A stretch of 64,000 nucleotides of DNA. Source: Streptomyces sp. NRRL S-1022 (GTDB lineage Bacteria; Actinomycetota; Actinomycetes; Streptomycetales; Streptomycetaceae). Below are positions 23,534-32,367 of this stretch, in pieces; position 1 is the first letter of the stretch; the number at the start of each line of letters is the position of its first letter. Made by a program: the position numbers and the translations under genes. The stretch is from contig NZ_JOIU01000033.1 of the NCBI RefSeq assembly GCF_000720135.1, forward strand, positions 13,038-77,037. The letters run 5' to 3'. The notes under the pieces are model-generated. The model did no database searches. It saw only the letters and a list, made by a program, of their open reading frames with translations, and was not told the origin of the DNA.

Positions 23534-24535
23534 ATGGTGCAGATACCGAACACGCCCACGAGTGCCGACGTGGCCCGCCTGGCCGGCGTCTCGCGCGCGA
23601 CCGTGTCCTACGTCCTCAACAACACCAGCGCCGTCCGGATCAGCGAGGCGACCCGCCGGCGCGTGCACGAGGCCGCCCGGGAACTGGGGTACGTCCCGCA
23701 CGCCGCCGCCCGCAGCCTGCGCGCGGGGCACAGCCGGATGGTCCTCATGCCCGCCCCGGCCATCCCCGTGGGCCCGCTGTACGGCGGGTTCCTCAACGAA
23801 CTCCAGTGGGCGCTCGGCCGGCTCGACTACACCGTCGTGCAGTACGGCAGCGTCGGCCTGCACGGCGACGAAGCCACCCGCGCCTGGGCCGAGTTGCGGC
23901 CGGTGGCCGTCCTGGTGCCCGGCGCCGGACTCGGCCCGGAGGGCGTCGCCCTGCTCAAGCGCTCCGGCACCCGGGCCGTGGTCACCCTCGGCCCCGGCCG
24001 CGTCGACGGGGCGCACGCCCTGCTGATGGACCACGCCGCCGTCGGCCACTGCGCGGGCGCCCACCTCTACGACCGGGGCCGGCGCCGGATCGGTGTCGTC
24101 CTGCCCGCCGAGCCCGGTCTCGAGGCCTACTCCGGGCCCCGGCTCGCCGGCGTGCGCGAGGCGCTGCACGGCACCGGCGCCACCGTGACGGAGCTGCCGC
24201 TCGCCCACACCGAGGAGGCCGCCGCCGAAGTGGCCGCCGGCTGGCGCGCGTCGGGCCTGGACGGGGTGTTCGCGTACAACGACGAGTACGCCATGCTGCT
24301 GATGCGCGCGCTGCAGGACGAGGGCCTGCACGTCCCCGACGACGTCGCCGTCATCGGCGCGGACGACCTGATGCTGGGCCGGCTGCTGCGGCCCCGGCTG
24401 AGCACGGTCCACATCGAGCTGCCGTCGGGCCGCGCCCTCGCCGCGCTCGTCGACCGCGCGGTGCGCGATCCCGGCGGCGAACCGGAGGTGCACACCGTGC
24501 TGGGGGCCTCGGTGGTGCAGCGGGAGTCCAGCTGA
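23534..24535 (+). CDS. LacI-family transcriptional regulator
   Basis: Predicted 333 aa. The N-terminal DNA-binding domain reads TSADVARLAGVSRATVSYVL, NNTSAVRISEATRRRVHEAA, ELGYVPHAAARSLRAGHS; the periplasmic-binding-like C-terminal domain ends with DGVFAYNDEYAMLLMRAL, DDVAVIGADDLMLGRLLRP and LSTVHIELPSGRALAALV. ATG 23534 is chosen because the family starts shortly before TSADVA; ATG 23522 is possible. No metabolic operon is beside it, so its target is not evident; the upstream palindromes belong more likely to the TetR gene. Confidence 0.9.
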   Translation: MVQIPNTPTSADVARLAGVSRATVSYVLNNTSAVRISEATRRRVHEAARELGYVPHAAARSLRAGHSRMVLMPAPAIPVGPLYGGFLNELQWALGRLDYTVVQYGSVGLHGDEATRAWAELRPVAVLVPGAGLGPEGVALLKRSGTRAVVTLGPGRVDGAHALLMDHAAVGHCAGAHLYDRGRRRIGVVLPAEPGLEAYSGPRLAGVREALHGTGATVTELPLAHTEEAAAEVAAGWRASGLDGVFAYNDEYAMLLMRALQDEGLHVPDDVAVIGADDLMLGRLLRPRLSTVHIELPSGRALAALVDRAVRDPGGEPEVHTVLGASVVQRESS

Positions 24536-24560
24536 CCCGGTACCGCTGCCCCCGCACGGT

Positions 24561-24938
24561 CTACTTCTGTTCCTGGCCCTGCTGGGCGGTGATGCTCTTG
24601 CGGACCTCGTCCATGTCGAGGTTGCGCGCCTGGCCGATCAGGTCCTCCAGCACCGGCGCCGGCAGCGCGCCCGGCTGGGCGAAGACCGCCACCTGGTCCC
24701 GGATGATCATCAGCGTCGGGATCGACTGGATGTCGAAGGCCGCGGCCAGCTCCGGCTGCGCCTCGGTGTCCACCTTGCCGAACACCAGGTCGGGATTGGC
24801 GGCGGCGGCCTTCTCGTAGACGGGCGCGAACTGCCGGCACGGAGGGCACCACTGCGCCCAGAAGTCGATGAGAACGAACTCGTTCTCACTGACCGTCTGG
24901 TCGAAGTTCTCCTTGGTCAGCTCCACGGTGCTGCTCAT
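24561..24938 (-). CDS. Thioredoxin
   Basis: Predicted 125 aa. The redox motif WCPPC lies in FVLIDFWAQWCPPCRQFAPV, with DTEAQPELAAAFDIQSIPTL and the cis-Pro loop. The CPPC active site, rather than CGPC, is common in actinobacterial thioredoxin variants and shifts redox potential. About 15 residues extend past the usual end. It is divergent from the flavin disulfide oxidoreductase gene. Confidence 0.92.
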   Translation of the reverse strand: MSSTVELTKENFDQTVSENEFVLIDFWAQWCPPCRQFAPVYEKAAAANPDLVFGKVDTEAQPELAAAFDIQSIPTLMIIRDQVAVFAQPGALPAPVLEDLIGQARNLDMDEVRKSITAQQGQEQK

Positions 24939-25080
24939 GGCGTGTTTCCCGCTTCCTGGTGTAGGGGGTGTGCCGACGGCGGAAACACGGTCGCCGGGCC
25001 GCCTATTCCACCCGTGCACGCCTGTGTTCCGCGCGCGTACCCGTGTGGCCACAGCGCACACCACCCACCAGACTGACCCC

Positions 25081-26511
25081 ATGACGGAAACGGAATCCAT
25101 CGCGTACGACGTCGTGGTGATCGGGGGCGGACCCGTGGGGGAGAACGTCGCCGACCGCACCCGCGCGGCCGGGCTGACCACCGCGCTCGTGGAGAGCGAA
25201 CTGCTCGGCGGCGAATGCTCGTACTGGGCCTGCATGCCCAGCAAGGCCCTGCTCAGGCCGGTCATCGCGCAGGCCGACGCACGCCGCCTGCCCGGCCTCG
25301 CCCAGGCGGTCCGGGGCCCGCTCGACGCCCCGGCGGTCCTCGCCCGCCGGGACGAGTACGCCTCCCACTGGCACGACGACGGCCAGGTCGCCTGGCTGGA
25401 GGGCATCGGCACCGACCTCTACCGCGGCCAGGGCCGGCTGGCCGGACCGCGCACGGTCACGGTCACCGCCTCCGACGGCACGGTCACCACCCTCACCGCC
25501 CGGCACGCCGTCGCCGTCTCCACCGGCACCCGCGCCCAGCTGCCCGACCTGCCCGGACTCGCCGACGTCAAGCCCTGGACCAGCCGCGAGGCCACCAGCG
25601 GCAAAGCGGCTCCCGGCCGGCTGATCGTGGTGGGCGGCGGTGTCGTCGCCACCGAGATGGCCACCGCCTGGCAGGCCCTCGGCTCCCGGGTCACCCTGCT
25701 GGTCCGCGGCAAGGGCCTGCTGAACCGGATGGAGCCGTTCGCCGGGGAACTGGTCGCCGAGGCGCTCACCGAGGCGGGCGTCGACCTCCGCACCGGCACC
25801 TCCGTGGAGTCCGTCAGCCGCGAGAACGGCACGGTCGTGGCCGTCACCTCCGCCGGTGACCGGATCGAGGCCGACGAGATCCTCTTCGCCACCGGGCGCG
25901 TCCCGCACACCGGCGACCTCGGCCTGGAGACCGTCGGCCTGGAACCCGGCTCCTGGCTGGACGTGGACGACAGCCTCCGCGTCACCGGCACCGACTGGCT
26001 GTACGCGGTCGGCGACGTCAACCACCGTGCCCTCCTCACCCACCAGGGCAAGTACCAGGCCCGCATCGCCGGCGCCGCGATCGCCGCCCGCGCGTCCGGC
26101 AGCACCCTCGCGGAGGAGCCCTGGGGCGCCCACGCGGCCACCGCCGACCACCACGCCGTACCCCAGGTCGTCTTCACCGACCCCGAGGCCGCCGCGGTCG
26201 GTCTCTCCCTCGCCGAGGCGGAACAGGCCGGCCACCGCGTCCGCGCCGTCGACGTCGAGTTCTCCTCCGTGGCGGGCGCAGGGCTGTACGGCGAGGGCTA
26301 CAAGGGCCGCGCCCGCATGGTCGTGGACCTGGAGGAGGAGATCCTGCGCGGAGTCACCTTCGTCGGCCCCGGCGTCGGTGAACTCGTCCACTCGGCCACC
26401 ATCGCCGTCGTGGGCCGCGTCCCGGTCGACCGCCTCTGGCACGCGGTCCCGTCCTACCCGACCCTGAGCGAGGTGTGGCTGCGGCTGCTGGAGGCCTACC
26501 GGGACAACTGA
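25081..26511 (+). CDS. FAD-dependent pyridine nucleotide-disulfide oxidoreductase
   Basis: Predicted 476 aa. FAD-binding GGGPVGEN near the N-terminus, the redox-active disulfide GGECSYWACMPSKALLRP (Cys-x4-Cys), NAD(P)-binding LIVVGGGVVATEMATAWQAL, FAD motif LYAVGDVNHRALLTHQGKYQ and the C-terminal dimerisation domain are all present. It is of the lipoamide dehydrogenase/mercuric reductase type, but lacks the canonical C-terminal HxxxxE (instead WHAVPSYPTLSEVW keeps H and E spacing as HAVPSYPTLSE). The physiological disulfide is unknown. CAGACT 6 nt before ATG suggests a leaderless mRNA. Confidence 0.88.
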   Translation: MTETESIAYDVVVIGGGPVGENVADRTRAAGLTTALVESELLGGECSYWACMPSKALLRPVIAQADARRLPGLAQAVRGPLDAPAVLARRDEYASHWHDDGQVAWLEGIGTDLYRGQGRLAGPRTVTVTASDGTVTTLTARHAVAVSTGTRAQLPDLPGLADVKPWTSREATSGKAAPGRLIVVGGGVVATEMATAWQALGSRVTLLVRGKGLLNRMEPFAGELVAEALTEAGVDLRTGTSVESVSRENGTVVAVTSAGDRIEADEILFATGRVPHTGDLGLETVGLEPGSWLDVDDSLRVTGTDWLYAVGDVNHRALLTHQGKYQARIAGAAIAARASGSTLAEEPWGAHAATADHHAVPQVVFTDPEAAAVGLSLAEAEQAGHRVRAVDVEFSSVAGAGLYGEGYKGRARMVVDLEEEILRGVTFVGPGVGELVHSATIAVVGRVPVDRLWHAVPSYPTLSEVWLRLLEAYRDN

Positions 26512-26519
26512 GGCGTCCG

Positions 26520-27164
26520 TCAGGGCAGTTCGAAGCCCAGCGCCTCGGCGGCCCGCCGGGGCGCCGGCTCGTTCCACAGCGCGGCGACCGCCTCGTTCGT
26601 CGACAGCGAGCGCAGTTCCGCCCGGTCCAGGTACAGGGTGCCGTCCAGGTGGTCCGTCTCGTGCTGGACGATGCGCGCCGGCCAGCCGGTGAACAGCTCG
26701 TCCAGGGGGCGGCCGTGCTCGTCCTCGGCGCGCAGCCGCACCTCGGCGTGCCGGGCCACCACCGCCTGCCAGCCCGGCACGCTCAGGCAGCCCTCGAAGA
26801 ACGCGGCGCGGGCGGTGCCGACCGGCTCGTACACCGGGTTGACCAGCACCCGGAACGGCTGCGGGACACGGTCCCGGGCCGCCGCGACCTCCTCGGGCAC
26901 CGGCGCCGGGTCCTCCAGGACCGCGATCCTGAGCGGCACGCCGACCTGCGGCGCGGCCAGGCCCACACCGGGGGCCGCGTGCATGGTGGCGCGCAGGGCC
27001 TCGACGAACCGGGCCAGCAGCGCGGGGCCGAGCTGGCCGTCGTACGGCTCGGTGCCGTGCCGCAGCACCGGCTGTCCGGCCGCGACGATGGGCAAGGGGC
27101 CGCCGGCGGCGAGGAGTTCCTCGACCCGCTCGGCGAGCGGCGCGTGATCTCGGGGAGGTGCCAT
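26520..27164 (-). CDS. def: Peptide deformylase
   Basis: Predicted 214 aa. The three deformylase motifs are intact: GVGLAAPQV, EGCLSVPG and QHETDHLDG, giving the Cys and two His metal ligands and the catalytic Glu. It removes the formyl group from nascent proteins. Streptomyces normally carry several def genes, and this one is not linked to fmt, so it is a paralogue. The 3' end is 8 bases from the disulfide reductase stop (convergent). Confidence 0.93.
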   Translation of the reverse strand: MAPPRDHAPLAERVEELLAAGGPLPIVAAGQPVLRHGTEPYDGQLGPALLARFVEALRATMHAAPGVGLAAPQVGVPLRIAVLEDPAPVPEEVAAARDRVPQPFRVLVNPVYEPVGTARAAFFEGCLSVPGWQAVVARHAEVRLRAEDEHGRPLDELFTGWPARIVQHETDHLDGTLYLDRAELRSLSTNEAVAALWNEPAPRRAAEALGFELP

Positions 27165-27297
27165 CGCGTCAGGATGCCACGCCCGCCCACCGGTCCCTGT
27201 GGCACGGGTCACCAACACCCCGGGGAACTCAGCCGCTTCGCGGTCCGACTCATGGACCGTCAGCGCTACCGCACCCGAGCCCCGGAGAAGCCCGCCG

Positions 27298-28698
27298 ATG
27301 ACCACCGCTCCCCCGACCGCCCCGGCGGAGGCGTCCCGCCCCGCGGGTCGCGGCCGCCGGGCACCCCTGCGCCCCCTCGTGCTCCGCCTGCACTTCTACG
27401 CCGGTGTGCTGATCGCGCCCTTCCTGCTGGTCGCCGCCGTCACCGGCCTGCTGTACGCGGGCTCCTTCCAGGCCGAGAAGCTCGTGTACGACCACGAGCT
27501 GACCGTCCCGGTGGGGGAGCGGGCGCTGCCGGTCTCCGCCCAGGTGGCCGCCGCCCGCAAGGCCCACCCCGAGGGCACCGTGACCGCCGTGCGCCCCGCG
27601 CCCGAGGCCGGCGCCACCACCCGGGTGCTGCTCTCCGGCGCCGAGGGCGTCGGCCCCGGGCACACCCTCGCCGTGTTCGTGGACCCGTACACCGGGAAGG
27701 TCCGCGGCGCGCTGGAACAGTACGGCTCGACCGGCGCGCTGCCGCTGCGCACCTGGATCGACGAACTGCACCGCGACCTCCACCTGGGCGAGCCCGGCCG
27801 GCTCTACAGCGAGCTGGCCGCCAGCTGGCTGTGGGTGATCGCGGGCGGTGGCCTGGTGCTGTGGTGCTCCCGGCGCCGCGCCCTGCGCGGGGTCCGCGGC
27901 ACCAGCGGCCGGCGCCGCACCCTGGGCCTGCACGGCACGGTCGGCGTCTGGACGGCCGCCGGGTTCCTGTTCCTGTCCGCCACCGGTCTGACCTGGTCGG
28001 CGTACGCCGGAGCGAACATCGACGAGCTGCGCACCTCGCTGGGCCAGGCGACCCCGTCGGTCTCGGCGGCCGTGGCCGGCGGCGAGCACGCGGGCCACGG
28101 TGGGGCGGCCGGCGCCGGCGGCACGGCCGGGCACGGCGTGGGCCTGGACAGGGTGCTCGCGGCGGCCCGCGCGAAGGGGCTGGACGACCCGGTGGAGATC
28201 GTGCCCCCGGCGGACGCGAACAGCGCCTGGGTGGTCCGGCAGGTCCAGCGCGGCTGGCCCACCAAGCAGGACTCCGTCGCCGTCGACCCGGCCACCGGAC
28301 AGGTCACCGACGAGCTGCGGTTCGCCGACTACCCGGTGCTCGCCAAGCTCACCCGCTGGGGCATCGACCTGCACACCGGCGTCCTGTTCGGGCTCGTCAA
28401 CCAGATCGCCCTCGCGCTGCTCGCGCTCGCCCTGATCCTGCTGATCCTGTGGGGCTACCGCATGTGGTGGCAGCGCAACCGGGGGTCCGCCTTCGGCCGG
28501 CCGGTCCCGCGCGGCGCCTGGGCCGAGGTGCCGCCGTACCAGCTCGTCCCGGCGCTCGCGGCCGTCGCCGTGCTCGGCTGGTTCGTGCCGCTGCTCGGCA
28601 TCCCGCTGGCCGGCTTCCTCGCCGTCGACATCGTCCTCGGCGAGATCGCGCACCGGCGCGGGCGCCGCACCTACGGCGCTGCCCGCGGGGTGAAGTAG
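27298..28698 (+). CDS. PepSY-associated TM helix protein
   Basis: Predicted 466 aa. First helix LRLHFYAGVLIAPFLLVAAV and a PepSY-like segment (VAAARKAHPEGTVTAVRPAP), a second helix pair (SWLWVIAGGGLVLW; HGTVGVWTAAGFLFLSATGL), a His/Gly-rich loop (EHAGHGGAAGAGGTAGHG), and C-terminal helices with MWWQRNRG. This is the PepSY_TM family, often linked to iron or copper handling and cell-envelope redox. ATG 27298 has GGAGAAG upstream. The BlaI/M56 pair directly downstream is a recurrent Streptomyces neighbourhood. Confidence 0.85.
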   Translation: MTTAPPTAPAEASRPAGRGRRAPLRPLVLRLHFYAGVLIAPFLLVAAVTGLLYAGSFQAEKLVYDHELTVPVGERALPVSAQVAAARKAHPEGTVTAVRPAPEAGATTRVLLSGAEGVGPGHTLAVFVDPYTGKVRGALEQYGSTGALPLRTWIDELHRDLHLGEPGRLYSELAASWLWVIAGGGLVLWCSRRRALRGVRGTSGRRRTLGLHGTVGVWTAAGFLFLSATGLTWSAYAGANIDELRTSLGQATPSVSAAVAGGEHAGHGGAAGAGGTAGHGVGLDRVLAAARAKGLDDPVEIVPPADANSAWVVRQVQRGWPTKQDSVAVDPATGQVTDELRFADYPVLAKLTRWGIDLHTGVLFGLVNQIALALLALALILLILWGYRMWWQRNRGSAFGRPVPRGAWAEVPPYQLVPALAAVAVLGWFVPLLGIPLAGFLAVDIVLGEIAHRRGRRTYGAARGVK

Positions 28699-28740
28699 CG
28701 TGGGGCGACACGCCGACGCCGAGAGAGGGGACACGCGACG

Positions 28741-29139
28741 ATGGCGCGGGAAGGCGAGCGGGCCAGGCGGCGCGGCCAGGGCGAACTGGAGGGCCAGGTC
28801 CTCGGCGCCCTGCGCGAGGCGGACGGTCCGGTCACCGCGGCCTGGGTGCAGCAGCGCCTCGGAGGCGACCTCGCCTACACCACCGTCGTCACCATCCTGA
28901 CCCGGCTGCTCGCCAAGGACGTGGTCGCCCGCGAACGGCACGGCCGGTCCTTCCTGTGGACGCCGACGGCCGACGTGGCCCGGCTGGCCGCCCTGCGCAT
29001 GCGCCGTCTGCTGGACGGCGAACGGGACCGCGAGGCGGTCCTGGCCAGCTTCGTCACCGCCCTGCCGCCCGGCGACGAGCAGGTACTGCGGGCCCTGCTG
29101 GACATCCCGGGCCCGGACACCGGCGGTACGGAGGACTGA
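28741..29139 (+). CDS. BlaI/MecI/CopY-family repressor
   Basis: Predicted 132 aa. Winged-helix pattern LEGQVLGALREADGPVTAAW, VQQRLGGDLAYTTVVTILTR and LLAKDVVARERHGRSFLWTP is the penicillinase-repressor fold. It normally is cleaved or released on signal from a membrane metallopeptidase, and the next gene 6 bases downstream encodes exactly such an M56-type protein. The promoter region upstream is only 42 bases long, so it may be co-transcribed with the PepSY gene. Confidence 0.9.
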   Translation: MAREGERARRRGQGELEGQVLGALREADGPVTAAWVQQRLGGDLAYTTVVTILTRLLAKDVVARERHGRSFLWTPTADVARLAALRMRRLLDGERDREAVLASFVTALPPGDEQVLRALLDIPGPDTGGTED

Positions 29140-29145
29140 CCGCTC

Positions 29146-30075
29146 ATGGGGGTCTTCGTCTTCCTGCCACTGGTGCTGCCGCTGTCCGCGTGGCCGGTCG
29201 CCCGGCTCGCCGCCACCCGGCTGCACCCGCGCACCGCCACCCGGCTGCTGACCGCGGTCGCCGTCGTCATGGCGGTCTGCAGCATGCTGTGCCTGGCCCT
29301 GCTCATGGTGGTCGGCACCGCCCAACTGCCCGGCAATCCCCTGCCGGACGGCTGGTCCGACCCGGAGGTGCGGGCCGCCGTCCCGCACGACGAGGTCGCC
29401 GGCCGGGCCGCCATCCCCGCGCTCGCCGTGGTCGCCGCCGCCTGCGCCCGCACCCTCCGGCGGCACCGCCGGGTCACCCGCCGGGCCCGCCGGGCGCTGG
29501 CCGGGGTACCGGGGCGCACGGTGGCGGTCCTGCCGGACAGCACGCCGTACGCGTACGCCCTGCCAGGCGGCCGGGGCCGGATCGTGGTCACCACGGCGCT
29601 GCTGGCCGGGCTGGCACCCGCGGAGCGGCGCGCCCTGTTCGCCCACGAGCGCGCCCACCTGAGCGCCCGTCACCACCGGCATCTGCTCGCCGCCCACCTG
29701 GCGGCCCGCGCCAACCCGTTCCTGCGTCCGCTGCGCACCGCCGTCGTCTACACGGCCGAGCGGTGGGCGGACGAGGAGGCGGCCCGCGCGGTCGGCGACC
29801 GGCGCACGGTGGCCCGCGCCATCGGCAAGGCGGCCCTGCTGTCCCCGGCCGCCCCGGCGCCGACCCTGGCCGCGCTGGCGGCGGCAGGTCCGGTGCCGCG
29901 CCGGGTGGCCGCGCTGCTGGCCCCCGCGCCGGTGGCCCGTACCTGGCCGTCGGCGTTCACCTCGGTCGGCCTGGCCGCCTGGGGCGCGGCCGCCGGGGCG
30001 CTGGTGTCCGCGATGTCGTCGGCGAACTCCGCCGTCACCCTGTTCCTGGTCCTGCACGCGGCGACCCCGCTGTGA
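29146..30075 (+). CDS. M56/BlaR1-type membrane metallopeptidase
   Basis: Predicted 309 aa. Hydrophobic segments flank a zinc-peptidase core with HEXXH as HERAH (in LFAHERAHLSARHHRHLL) and the third ligand region AERWADEEAARAVGD. It lacks the extracellular penicillin-binding sensor domain of BlaR1, ending in a last helix with SVGLAAWGAAAGALVSAMSS. It likely works with the upstream BlaI-like repressor as signal-dependent anti-repressor. A strong terminator hairpin follows the gene. Confidence 0.88.
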   Translation: MGVFVFLPLVLPLSAWPVARLAATRLHPRTATRLLTAVAVVMAVCSMLCLALLMVVGTAQLPGNPLPDGWSDPEVRAAVPHDEVAGRAAIPALAVVAAACARTLRRHRRVTRRARRALAGVPGRTVAVLPDSTPYAYALPGGRGRIVVTTALLAGLAPAERRALFAHERAHLSARHHRHLLAAHLAARANPFLRPLRTAVVYTAERWADEEAARAVGDRRTVARAIGKAALLSPAAPAPTLAALAAAGPVPRRVAALLAPAPVARTWPSAFTSVGLAAWGAAAGALVSAMSSANSAVTLFLVLHAATPL

Positions 30076-30113
30076 TCCGCGGCGGCGGGCCGGCGGCCCG
30101 GGACATGCCGGGA

Positions 30114-30138
30114 GCCCGGTCCCCGAAGGGAACCGGGC
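30114..30138. terminator. Bidirectional hairpin terminator
   Basis: GCCCGGT-C-CCC (30114-30124) pairs with GGG-A-ACCGGGC (30128-30138) with one mismatch and a GAA loop. It lies between convergent genes. Confidence 0.6.
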
Positions 30139-30145
30139 CCCCTGC

Positions 30146-30505
30146 TCACTCCCGCGGGAAGTCGCCCGCGAGCGCCGAGGCGATGCGCAGGTGCCGCTCC
30201 GCCTCCTCGTGCCGGGCCTGCCGTTCGAGCGTGCGGCCCAGCATCAGCCGGGCGTAGTGCTCCACCGGGTCGCGCTCCACGATGGTGCGCAGCTCTGCCT
30301 CGGCGCGGCGCAGCTGGGCCGAGTGGTAGTAAGCGCGGGCCAGCAGCAGCCGCGGTCCGGTCTGCTCCGGCACCTCCTCGACCAGCCGGGCCAGCACCCG
30401 GGCCGCGCCCGCGTAGTCCTTCGCCTCGAAGTACCGCCGCGCGCGCTCCCAGCGCTCGGCGGGGGTGCCCCGGTCGTAGTACGTGGTCTCCACTTGCGTC
30501 TCCAC
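30146..30505 (-). CDS. Small tetratricopeptide-repeat protein
   Basis: Predicted 119 aa. Helical pairs RWERARRYFEAKDYAGAARV, VPEQTGPRLLLARAYYHSAQ, LRRAEAELRTIVERDPVEHY and ARLMLGRTLERQARHEEAER are TPR units, so it is a protein-interaction module. GTG 30505 is chosen for GGAGG 7 nt upstream (VETQVETTYYDRG); the longer frame from ATG 30565 begins with a run of arginines that is not family-like. A 216-base gap upstream carries the AT-rich palindrome GAATATTC at 30555-30562, a possible promoter element. Confidence 0.8.
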   Translation of the reverse strand: METQVETTYYDRGTPAERWERARRYFEAKDYAGAARVLARLVEEVPEQTGPRLLLARAYYHSAQLRRAEAELRTIVERDPVEHYARLMLGRTLERQARHEEAERHLRIASALAGDFPRE

Positions 30506-30722
30506 TCGTGACCTCCTTCGACGCCTTCGACGGCCACAACGGAACGGGATTGTTGAATATTCCACTACCTGGGGTGCGCTCGGGTCGGGCCGAGCGGGGC
30601 CACCGCACGGTCCACGGCGACCCGCACTTCACGGCCGGCCGCCACACCCGGAAACCGGGCGTGGCCCCTCCGGACACCTTGCTCGTGCCGGATGCCGTAC
30701 CTGGCCGCCGTGTCCGTGGCCG

Positions 30723-31526
30723 CTAGACGGCTCGTGCCGCCGGCCTGCGCAGCGCGGGCCGCTCCGGGCGCCAGGTGGCGACCAGGGCCGCCGCGAGCAG
30801 GAGTTCGGCGATGTCACCGCCGTAGTACATGATCTCCGCGCCGCCCCGGACCTCGGGGACGGGAGCGTGCACGTGCACCCAGAAGCCGCCGTACATCAGT
30901 TGCGCGACGACCGCGTGCACGGCGATCGCGCAGCCGAGGACGAGCAGCCGGGCCCGCACCCCGGGACGGGCCGGCGCCGGGTCGGGCCCGGCGACGGAGT
31001 GCGCGAACAGGCACCCGGACAGCAGGAAGTGCGCGTGCAGCAGCCAGTGCCCGGCCGGATGGGTCAGGACGGTGTCGTACAGCGGGGTGAAGTACAGGAC
31101 CGGCAGGCTGCCCGTGGACAGCAGCAGGGCCGGGACCGGGTGCGAGAGCAGGCGGGACGGGCCGCTGTGCAGGAGCGCGGTGACCCGGCGGGCGCGGGGG
31201 GCGGGCAGGGCGCGCAGTAGCAGGGTGACCGGGGCGCCGATCACGAGCGCGAGCGGGGCGTACATGCCGAGGAGCAGGTGCTGGGTCATGTGCCCGCGGA
31301 AGTCCCGGTGGGCGAACGGCGCGAGCGGCGGCAGCAGCGCCACCGCCAGCAGGGCCAGGCCCGCGCCGAAACCGACGGTCCGCCAGCGGCTCCAGGACCG
31401 GTCACGCCGGCGCGCCAGGCGCACCAGCAGCAGGTAGCCGCCCGCGCACACCAGCAGGGCCAGAGCCGGCAGCAGCACGCCGAGCACGCCGCCGCCCCCG
31501 TGGTGGGGGGCGTGGTGGTGCCCCAT
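30723..31526 (-). CDS. CtaG-type cytochrome c oxidase assembly protein (caa3 type)
   Basis: Predicted 267 aa with about seven membrane helices. Family hallmarks are FAHRDFRGHMTQHLLLGMYA, APLALVIGAPVTLLLRALP, SLPVLYFTPLYDTVLTHP and AHFLLSGCLFAHSVAG, and a His-rich N-terminus (GHHHAPHHG). Proteins of this family help deliver copper to oxidase subunit II. Its ATG shares a base with the stop of the DUF2243 gene (TGATG), so the two are coupled. Confidence 0.88.
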   Translation of the reverse strand: MGHHHAPHHGGGGVLGVLLPALALLVCAGGYLLLVRLARRRDRSWSRWRTVGFGAGLALLAVALLPPLAPFAHRDFRGHMTQHLLLGMYAPLALVIGAPVTLLLRALPAPRARRVTALLHSGPSRLLSHPVPALLLSTGSLPVLYFTPLYDTVLTHPAGHWLLHAHFLLSGCLFAHSVAGPDPAPARPGVRARLLVLGCAIAVHAVVAQLMYGGFWVHVHAPVPEVRGGAEIMYYGGDIAELLLAAALVATWRPERPALRRPAARAV

Positions 31527-32086
31527 CAGGCCGCGCGTCCGTCGCGTCCGGTCCCCGGGGCCGCCGGGACGAAGGGCCGTGCGCCGCGCCGCAGCAGCCC
31601 GCCGCCGGCCACCAGCAGCGCGCCGAGGACCAGGAAGGCGATGTCCCACCACACCTGGTACGGCCCGCCGTGGACATGGTGGATGCCGAGGATCTGGTGG
31701 TCCAGCAGGCCCTCGACGAGGTTGAACAGGCCCCAGCCGGTCAGGATCCACCCCCACAGCACCCGCGAGGCCCACACCTGCCGCCGGCCGGTGGTCACCC
31801 GGCTGTACAGGACGGCGAGTCCGCCGAGGACGGCGAGCCAGCACACCGTGTGGAAGATGCCGTCCCACACGGTGTTCATCTCCAGTCCGGAGACGGTGTG
31901 CGGGTCGTAGTACCGGACGCCGATGCGGTCGTGGTTCGTGCTGCTGAGCATGTGGTGCCACTGCAGGAACTGGTGCAGCAGGATGCCGTCGAGGAATCCC
32001 CCGAGCCCCACTCCCAGGATGATCCCGGGCAGTTGCAGGCTGGCGGGCGCTGTGTCGGCTCGGGGGTCACGCACGGTGGTGGCCAT
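31526..32086 (-). CDS. DUF2243 membrane protein
   Basis: Predicted 186 aa with four membrane helices. The N-terminal GGFLDGILLHQFLQWHHMLS and the later FNLVEGLLDHQILGIHHVHG are the conserved His/Asp-rich blocks of DUF2243. Function is unknown, but the repeated His residues and pairing with CtaG suggest metal handling. GAGGAGCG precedes ATG 32086. Confidence 0.85.
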   Translation of the reverse strand: MATTVRDPRADTAPASLQLPGIILGVGLGGFLDGILLHQFLQWHHMLSSTNHDRIGVRYYDPHTVSGLEMNTVWDGIFHTVCWLAVLGGLAVLYSRVTTGRRQVWASRVLWGWILTGWGLFNLVEGLLDHQILGIHHVHGGPYQVWWDIAFLVLGALLVAGGGLLRRGARPFVPAAPGTGRDGRAA

Positions 32087-32288
32087 CGCTCCTCGTCTCG
32101 GTCGGGTCCGCGGTCGTTCGGGGGGGCAGTGGATGCCCTACCGAGAGCTACCAGTTACCCCCGCTTCACCGCTGCGGCACGCTCGGCCATGTGTGCGAAA
32201 CGGCCGGAACGGCCTGAACTTCTCCGCCCGGATCCGGCCCCGCGGGCCCACTTACGCGTCCTTCGTGCCGAGCGAAAGGCTGATAAGC

Positions 32289-32317
32289 CATAACTTGCTC
32301 GGTTTGGCCAGCGTTTC
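32289..32317 (+). promoter_or_regulatory. Possible BldN-type sigma factor promoter for the chaplin gene
   Basis: CATAAC (32289-32294) and CGTTTC (32312-32317) are separated by 17 bases and resemble the CGTAAC / CGTT boxes recognised by the developmental ECF sigma BldN, which drives chaplin and rodlin genes. The start codon is about 50 bases downstream. The match is imperfect. Confidence 0.35.
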
Positions 32318-32367
32318 ACCGGATGCGGGTGACTGCCCGCGACCGTATGTGGAAGGACAGGGAACCG

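Noticed and set aside
26475..30257. A 1260-codon plus-strand frame covering deformylase to M56 genes
   Set aside because: It runs over several well-supported genes in another frame and has only low-complexity Arg/Gly/Pro sequence.
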